Program-made: the position numbers and the translations under genes
The notes under the pieces: model-generated
Seen by the model: the letters and a program-made list of their open reading frames with translations, nothing else
Databases searched by the model: none
What the model was told of the DNA's origin: nothing
NCBI GenBank assembly: GCA_964490435.1
Contig: CAZBCF010000042.1
Coordinates: 1 to 10,730, forward strand
DNA: 10,730 nt
DNA from: IMCC26077 sp964490435
Lineage (GTDB): Bacteria > Actinomycetota > Actinomycetes > Nanopelagicales > Nanopelagicaceae
Direction: 5' to 3'
Part shown: positions 6,609 to 10,730 of the stretch, piece by piece
Layout of the letters: each line of letters starts with the position of its first letter
Numbering within the stretch: the stretch's first letter is position 1

Positions 6609-8380
6609 TGGATAGTTCCCACGCGGCTAGGCGCCTTCCCCGCCGGCTTGCTGCGCCCCTGGTCGCCCTCCTAGCGATGGCCCTCATCACCCCTGCCGGG
6701 AGCTCGGCGGGCGCTGAGGTTGAGGATGAGCTGATCAAGACGCCGACCGAGATCTCGGCGCTCACCACTGGCGTGATGTTCAAATCCCCGCAAGGGGCGT
6801 TCATGGAATCAGCGCTCTTTGCCCGTTATCCAAATAACGAACGAAATGAATTTCGAACTCGCACCTGCACCGATATGAAAGATCCACTCTGCGACGATGC
6901 GACGTCGCTGTTCTACGAAACTTTCTTACCTCTATGTGCCAGCGCATCATCTTTCGATTGCGTCGAGAAGTTCGTCGCTCGCATGAAAGATGGCAAGGAG
7001 CTCACCGCAACGCTCGATTCAGTTCAACCCACACCATCGTTGAGTCCCTACCAACCGAACTCTACGAAGAATCTTGTTGGCCCGGGGCAACCGTTGGTCT
7101 TTACGATCCCAGGGGCAGAACATCGCGCCGGTAATCGCTACCTGCTTGCCGTGAGCCTTCGTGGCGCGACCCCCGAAGGGGCGCACAAGCCTGGTCAGGA
7201 GTATGGCTCGTTCACGCCATACAACATTCAGATTTCTGTCGATGCAGTTGATTACACACCGGCCACTCGCCCTGGCGAATATCAAAAAGGGCTCTGGTAT
7301 TTCTACGAGCCGGAACAAAAAGTTGCGCTCCGAAAGAATCCCTTTAGTACATGTGCAATCGAAGAAGATACATTCTGCATGAATAAGCGAGCCTTTCCCG
7401 AGGATATTCGCTTCCAAGTTGTGCTCCGACTTCGTTCTTCAACAAACGGATGGCTCTATGGTCGAGTACAGAAACCAGATGTATCCATTACCTCGATTCC
7501 AGGAGGCGAACGGTGGGATCTTGCCGCCGCTCCAGTGCGAGTGCCACAGATTTGGGAATTCGTTCCGGTAGCGCAAATGCCAGCGTCCTTCGAGAAATGG
7601 AAGGCAGAGAATTGGGAGAGCGCACCCTCCTCTCCATTGCAAGACAATTCAACGAGCCCTCCCACTCAAGTACGAATTCCCAATGCGCTGAACACGGGCG
7701 GAGTCGAGATTCCCATCAAATGGCTGAACTATTGGATGCCCATTACTGGCGATAAAGCCACAGCCGCTCCTGGCGTCTGGAGCATTCGAAACCTTGGGCC
7801 ATCCGAGATGAATAACTCGAGTAATTGCTATGACTCAAATAGTTACAAGGAAAAGCGTGTGACCGGAATGGTCACCAGTAACGCGATGATCACCACCCCA
7901 GGTCCGCCACTCTTCGACCAAAAGGAACAGGCGCTTATTTACCAAGTTGCGGGGCCGCACTTTGAGAAGGATGGGAAGACGCTCTTTCGTGGAAGTTATG
8001 ACTTGATCATGCGCAAGGATGTCGCTCGTTGCCTCTATAAGTTCACTGACGCGCCAATCAAAGCGACTATCTCGGTGATATCCGCAAGTGGGGAAGAGAT
8101 CGTTGCAACAGAACAGATTGCTGAGCGTAACGACGCTAGCGGTGATTGGATCACCCTAGGCAAGTATGGATTCACCTTCTCGTCTCCGAAGTTGAAGGTG
8201 AAATTCACGCAAGAGAAACTTGAGGTTGCATCCGCCCCGAAGCCAACAACTGCAACTAACACGCCAAAAGTCGCAACCAACACGAGTAACAAAAATTCGA
8301 TTGTTTGTATAAAGGGCAAGTCGAAGAAAATTGTGACCGGAACCAAACCTAAATGTCCTCGTGGCTATCGAGTTAGTTGA
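6608..8380 (+). CDS. Secreted protein of unknown function with a C-terminal Cys-pair motif
   Basis: I do not recognise the family of this 590-residue protein. A Sec-type signal peptide is clear: basic RRLPRR (8-13), a hydrophobic core (about 14-29) and a likely cleavage after the AGA at 34-36. The mature protein has no further membrane segment and appears beta-rich. Cysteines come in close pairs or singles typical of exported, disulfide-bonded proteins (TCTDMKDPLC, LCASASSFDC, TCAIEEDTFC, then SNCYD and ARCLY). A Thr/Pro/Ala-rich linker of about 20 residues precedes a basic terminal motif, VCIKGKSKKIVTGTKPKCP followed by RGYRVS. From memory, similar CxKGK...PxCPxGY tails recur on secreted proteins of acI-type Actinobacteria; this is unverified. 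ATG 6608 is chosen over 6596 because a -10 element overlaps the latter. The gene diverges from dnaE2 and lies 12 bp upstream of the SDR gene, so the two may be co-transcribed. Confidence 0.85.
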   Translation: MDSSHAARRLPRRLAAPLVALLAMALITPAGSSAGAEVEDELIKTPTEISALTTGVMFKSPQGAFMESALFARYPNNERNEFRTRTCTDMKDPLCDDATSLFYETFLPLCASASSFDCVEKFVARMKDGKELTATLDSVQPTPSLSPYQPNSTKNLVGPGQPLVFTIPGAEHRAGNRYLLAVSLRGATPEGAHKPGQEYGSFTPYNIQISVDAVDYTPATRPGEYQKGLWYFYEPEQKVALRKNPFSTCAIEEDTFCMNKRAFPEDIRFQVVLRLRSSTNGWLYGRVQKPDVSITSIPGGERWDLAAAPVRVPQIWEFVPVAQMPASFEKWKAENWESAPSSPLQDNSTSPPTQVRIPNALNTGGVEIPIKWLNYWMPITGDKATAAPGVWSIRNLGPSEMNNSSNCYDSNSYKEKRVTGMVTSNAMITTPGPPLFDQKEQALIYQVAGPHFEKDGKTLFRGSYDLIMRKDVARCLYKFTDAPIKATISVISASGEEIVATEQIAERNDASGDWITLGKYGFTFSSPKLKVKFTQEKLEVASAPKPTTATNTPKVATNTSNKNSIVCIKGKSKKIVTGTKPKCPRGYRVS

Positions 8381-8392
8381 GATACTTATCGC

Positions 8393-9166
8393 ATGAGTGA
8401 GAGTGTCGTGAACATCGGAGATCTCAGTGGGAAGACTGCTGTTGTCACTGGAGCCAATCGCGGAATCGGGGCTGCGATTGCGATAGGTCTTGCCCGAGCC
8501 GGGGCCGACATTGTGGGTACCAGTCGCGAGATGAGCGCAGGTGAGGATGTTGCGCGCGAGGTAGCCAACCTCGGACGCACGTTCACTCCGATTGCCGCCG
8601 ACTTGAGTGATCGTAATCAGAGCAGAGATTTTGCCGAACGAGTGCTTGATCTCGTTCCACACGTAGACATCCTCATTAATAATGCCGGTATCACTGCGCG
8701 ATATCCGGCAGCAGATATCCCGCTGGAAGAGTGGGATCGCGTCATTGAGGTGAATCTCAATTCACAGTTCATACTGGCGCAAGGTTTTGGTCGTCACATG
8801 ATTGCAAACGGCTCTGGCCGGATCATATTCATCGCTTCAATAATGTCTTTTCAAGGCGGCCTGCGAATCCCACCATACGCAGCGAGCAAACATGCAATCA
8901 TCGGATTGACAAAAGCGCTCTCGAATGAATGGTCAAACTTGGGAGTGAACGTCAATGCCATCGCGCCGGGGTACATCGCCACTGACCACAACACCGCACT
9001 TCGATCCGATCCGGTGCGGATGCCCGAGGTGACATCACGAATTCCCATTGGTCGCTGGGGTGCTTCAGATGACATAGTCGGGAGCGCGGTCTTTCTCTCA
9101 GGTAGCGGCGCAAACTACATCTCAGGGTCAGTGATCACCGTCGATGGTGGCTGGGTCGCCAGATAA
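8393..9166 (+). CDS. SDR-family dehydrogenase, KduD-like (2-dehydro-3-deoxy-D-gluconate 5-dehydrogenase)
   Basis: Classical short-chain dehydrogenase/reductase of 257 residues, the usual length. It has the cofactor motif TGANRGIG (19-26), NNAG (96-99), catalytic S149, Y162 and K166 (YAASK) and the PGYIATDHNTALRSD loop. The run SFQGGLRIPPYAASK and the C-terminus IPIGRWG...DGGWVAR closely resemble KduD, which acts in uronate (pectin/alginate sugar) catabolism, or the related 2-deoxy-D-gluconate 3-dehydrogenase. No kduI, kdgK or kdgA partner is present in the window, so the substrate assignment is tentative. The ATG at 8393 follows the secreted-protein stop by 12 bp. A weak GAGA (8379-8382) is the only Shine-Dalgarno candidate, and GATACT (8381-8386) could be a weak -10 for a separate leaderless transcript. 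No terminator with a T-tract follows it. Confidence 0.92.
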   Translation: MSESVVNIGDLSGKTAVVTGANRGIGAAIAIGLARAGADIVGTSREMSAGEDVAREVANLGRTFTPIAADLSDRNQSRDFAERVLDLVPHVDILINNAGITARYPAADIPLEEWDRVIEVNLNSQFILAQGFGRHMIANGSGRIIFIASIMSFQGGLRIPPYAASKHAIIGLTKALSNEWSNLGVNVNAIAPGYIATDHNTALRSDPVRMPEVTSRIPIGRWGASDDIVGSAVFLSGSGANYISGSVITVDGGWVAR

Positions 9167-9209
9167 CCCAGATACGTTGCAGTCGCGCTAGACACGCCAG
9201 AGCCAAGAT

Positions 9210-9225
9210 AGTTGAAACTTCAACT
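9210..9225. promoter_or_regulatory. Palindromic operator upstream of doxX
   Basis: AGTTGAA-AC-TTCAACT is a perfect 7-bp inverted repeat with a 2-bp centre. It covers the predicted -35 box of the DoxX gene, the expected position for a repressor site. The TTGAA/TTCAA pattern resembles sites of MarR- or HxlR-type regulators that often control DoxX genes; the specific regulator is not encoded in the window and this assignment is inferred. Confidence 0.6.
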
Positions 9226-9240
9226 TTCTCGCTTTATCCT
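9213..9240 (+). promoter_or_regulatory. Predicted doxX promoter
   Basis: TTGAAA (9213-9218) and TATCCT (9235-9240) form a sigma-70-like pair with a 16-bp spacer. The predicted start near 9247 would leave a leader of about 50 nt with its own ribosome-binding site AAGGAG (9283-9288). The -35 lies inside the palindromic operator. Confidence 0.5.
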
Positions 9241-9298
9241 TTTATTCAAGTAAGCCATCAATGGCCTCGCACTTTCACCCACAAGGAGCAGAACACAT

Positions 9299-9715
9299 AT
9301 GGACATCATCCTCATCGTAGGTCGAATTCTTTTCGCTCTCATCTTCATCAATTCGGGCTTTGCGCACTTTGCACAGCGCGAGGCGATGACTGGTTATGCA
9401 CAATTCAAGAAAGTGCCTGCCGCAAAATTAGCAGTGCCTCTGACAGGGTTGATGATCCTTCTTGGTGGAGTCTCAATTGTTCTTGGTTTCTGGATGGATC
9501 TTGGAGCGCTTCTCCTTGCTATTTTCCTCGTCTTCTCGGCATTCATGATGCACAACTTCTGGACCATGGATGATGCGACGCAGAAGATGAATGAAACCGT
9601 CGCATTCTTCAAAAATCTATCGATGGCCGGTGCCGCTCTTATTATCTTCGCGCTGATTGCCAATGGCGCTGACCTCGGTGCAAGCCTTGGAGATGTCTCG
9701 CTCTTTAAAATGTAA
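9299..9715 (+). CDS. DoxX family membrane protein
   Basis: A 138-residue integral membrane protein with the DoxX layout of four hydrophobic helices, at about 3-21, 46-64, 67-87 and 105-122. Family features include the opening GRILFALIFINSGFAHF, the HF and GY..FKKVP stretch between helices 1 and 2, LLGGVSIVLGF, and HNFWTM between helices 3 and 4. DoxX-like proteins are linked to redox, thiol or quinone stress and, in some archaea, to a thiosulfate:quinone oxidoreductase; the biochemical role of bacterial members is mostly unresolved. The start is well supported by AAGGAG 10 nt before the ATG. The gene has its own promoter with an overlapping operator, 132 bp after the SDR gene, so it is probably a single-gene transcript ended by the strong terminator downstream. 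Confidence 0.92.
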   Translation: MDIILIVGRILFALIFINSGFAHFAQREAMTGYAQFKKVPAAKLAVPLTGLMILLGGVSIVLGFWMDLGALLLAIFLVFSAFMMHNFWTMDDATQKMNETVAFFKNLSMAGAALIIFALIANGADLGASLGDVSLFKM

Positions 9716-9737
9716 TTTTTGAGTGTAAGCACAATAT

Positions 9738-9775
9738 TAGAAAAACCCCCGAGATTACTCTCGGGGGTTTTTCTA
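9738..9775. terminator. Strong bidirectional rho-independent terminator
   Basis: A 17-bp perfect stem (9738-9754 with 9759-9775) closes on a TTAC loop. Its core is CCCCCGAGA/TCTCGGGGG, flanked by A5 on the left and T5 on the right, so it yields a GC stem and U-tract when read from either side. It serves the convergent doxX and OmpA-like genes. Confidence 0.95.
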
Positions 9776-9780
9776 TCGGT

Positions 9781-10730
9781 TTACTTTACGTAAATCTCAG
9801 CGCGTCTATTTGCGGCAAAGTCTTCAGGGTCAAGTCCTATTCGGATTGGATCAGCCTCACCGAATGCGAACCATTTGAAGAGAATCTCGGGAAGGCGCTC
9901 TTTGAGGTACTCGGTCGTGCCTGTTGCACGTTTCCTTGAAAGCGGGATACTTGTAGACGGACTACCTTGCGAATCGGTGTAGCCGAGCACAAAGGCTTGT
10001 GTAAAGCCCTCGCGACGAATGATGTCAATATAGGTGTTGAGTTTTCGAAGCGCGGTTGGTGTGAAGGCCCACTTCTCCTCATCAAAATTAATGGTAAAGA
10101 CTTTGACGCGTTTATTCGGGGAGTACTTTCCAACCTGGACGGTTGAGCGCGTGCCTTCATTTCCGATAGCAGTAACATCGACTTTAGTTTTAGGGCCAAT
10201 GAGCTGTTTGACTGCGCATGTTGTATCAGCAGTCTCGCATACAAGTTTGTTGTTTACTCGAACTTCATATTTCTGTACCGAATCGGTTGGTGACGGCGTC
10301 CAACCTAGCGCGGTACGTGTTATTGATGTGGGACGTACCAGAACTTTCGGCGTCGGATCTGGATTAACGGTGATGACATTCTCAATCTCAACAATCGCTT
10401 CATCAGAGGCCATGTATGTTGGGACTTTGAGGACACCAGTCCATCCATTGAGCGGCTGAACACGGATCTGTCCGGTATTTGTATTGAGCTGGACAATTGC
10501 TCGGTCATCCTTCACCTGTGTCTTCGATTCTTCAGAACTTAAGCTCACTGCAATCTTTGATGTGAGACTGGTAACGAATGCCGGTTTATTATCGAAAACT
10601 TCAGAGACTTGAGGCGCTTGTGGTTCGCTAGGAGTTACTACGATTGGTTGGCTAGAGGCGCCGTTGTTATTGCTATTGTTCGACGGATTTTCTATCGGGG
10701 TACTAGCAGGATTGTTGCTGGAGTTGTTGC
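9781..10730 (-). CDS. Secreted FN3-like/OmpA-like peptidoglycan-binding protein, N-terminus beyond right edge
   Basis: The frame is open from the stop at 9781 to the window edge (315 residues visible). An internal GTG at 10548 could initiate a shorter form but lies inside continuous domain-like sequence, so the real start is probably outside. The visible part begins with an Asn/Ser/Pro-rich linker (1-40), continues with a beta-rich segment (about 43-125), an FN3-like domain (about 127-200; LGWTPSPTDSVQKYEVRVN and a VCETADTTC Cys pair), and ends in an OmpA-like domain (about 208-315). The OmpA domain carries TINFDEEKW (212-220), GYTDSQGS with D252, LSRKRA with R267 and NRRAEI (307-312). D252 and R267 align with the Asp/Arg pair that binds diaminopimelate in OmpA. 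It probably tethers an exported protein to peptidoglycan. It is convergent with doxX and shares its terminator. Confidence 0.88.
   Translation of the reverse strand, partial: NNSSNNPASTPIENPSNNSNNNGASSQPIVVTPSEPQAPQVSEVFDNKPAFVTSLTSKIAVSLSSEESKTQVKDDRAIVQLNTNTGQIRVQPLNGWTGVLKVPTYMASDEAIVEIENVITVNPDPTPKVLVRPTSITRTALGWTPSPTDSVQKYEVRVNNKLVCETADTTCAVKQLIGPKTKVDVTAIGNEGTRSTVQVGKYSPNKRVKVFTINFDEEKWAFTPTALRKLNTYIDIIRREGFTQAFVLGYTDSQGSPSTSIPLSRKRATGTTEYLKERLPEILFKWFAFGEADPIRIGLDPEDFAANRRAEIYVK

Noticed and set aside
9151..9171. Inverted repeat CTGGGT...ACCCAG spanning the SDR stop codon as a terminator
   Set aside because: It has only a 6-bp stem with a 9-nt loop and no T-tract; it probably occurs by chance.
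9781..10548. GTG at 10548 as the real start of the OmpA-like gene
   Set aside because: The frame is open upstream to the window edge with protein-like sequence, and no signal peptide follows the GTG although the domains are of exported type.

Overview
The window looks like a chromosomal segment of an actinobacterium of moderate GC content, possibly a streamlined aquatic lineage such as the Nanopelagicales (acI). Supporting signs are a DUF3040 membrane protein just upstream of a probable mraZ promoter, a LexA operator of the actinobacterial CGAAC-N4-GTTCG type, an actinobacterial-style second DNA polymerase III alpha subunit, and two genes that look leaderless (TANNNT exactly 7 nt before ATG). 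The lineage call is inference. No rRNA, tRNA, CRISPR array, insertion sequence or prophage gene is visible, and no stretch over 300 bp lacks a gene apart from sequence hidden by the 100-N gap.

Left edge (1-178): a C-rich block reads, on the minus strand, as a promoter carrying three TGGRG repeats at 10-nt pitch. This suggests that mraZ and the division/cell-wall cluster begin just outside the left edge. A flavin reductase-like gene (179-670, +) faces the other way and overlaps, tail to tail, the NAD(P)H-hydrate dehydratase gene.

Repair block (636-6480, all minus strand, read right to left): a LexA box sits upstream of a dnaE2-like polymerase. This is followed by a 100-N assembly gap, a catalytically intact dinB (Pol IV), a DUF3040 membrane protein and an nnrD-type repair dehydratase. 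The first two genes look like an SOS-inducible translesion unit in which a true DinB, rather than an inactive ImuB, accompanies DnaE2. The gap hides the 3' end of dnaE2 and the start of dinB.

Divergent spacer (6481-6607): it holds the LexA operator inside a run of five 12-bp units, the dnaE2 ribosome-binding site, and a leaderless promoter for the gene on the right.

Right half (6608-9715, + strand): an unrecognised Cys-containing secreted protein, then a KduD-like sugar-acid dehydrogenase 12 bp downstream, then a DoxX membrane protein preceded by a 16-bp palindromic operator that overlaps its predicted -35 box. A strong bidirectional terminator (9738-9775) separates DoxX from a convergent gene on the minus strand. 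That gene encodes a secreted protein with an FN3-like domain and a C-terminal OmpA-like peptidoglycan-binding domain. Its reading frame stays open to the right edge, so it is partial.
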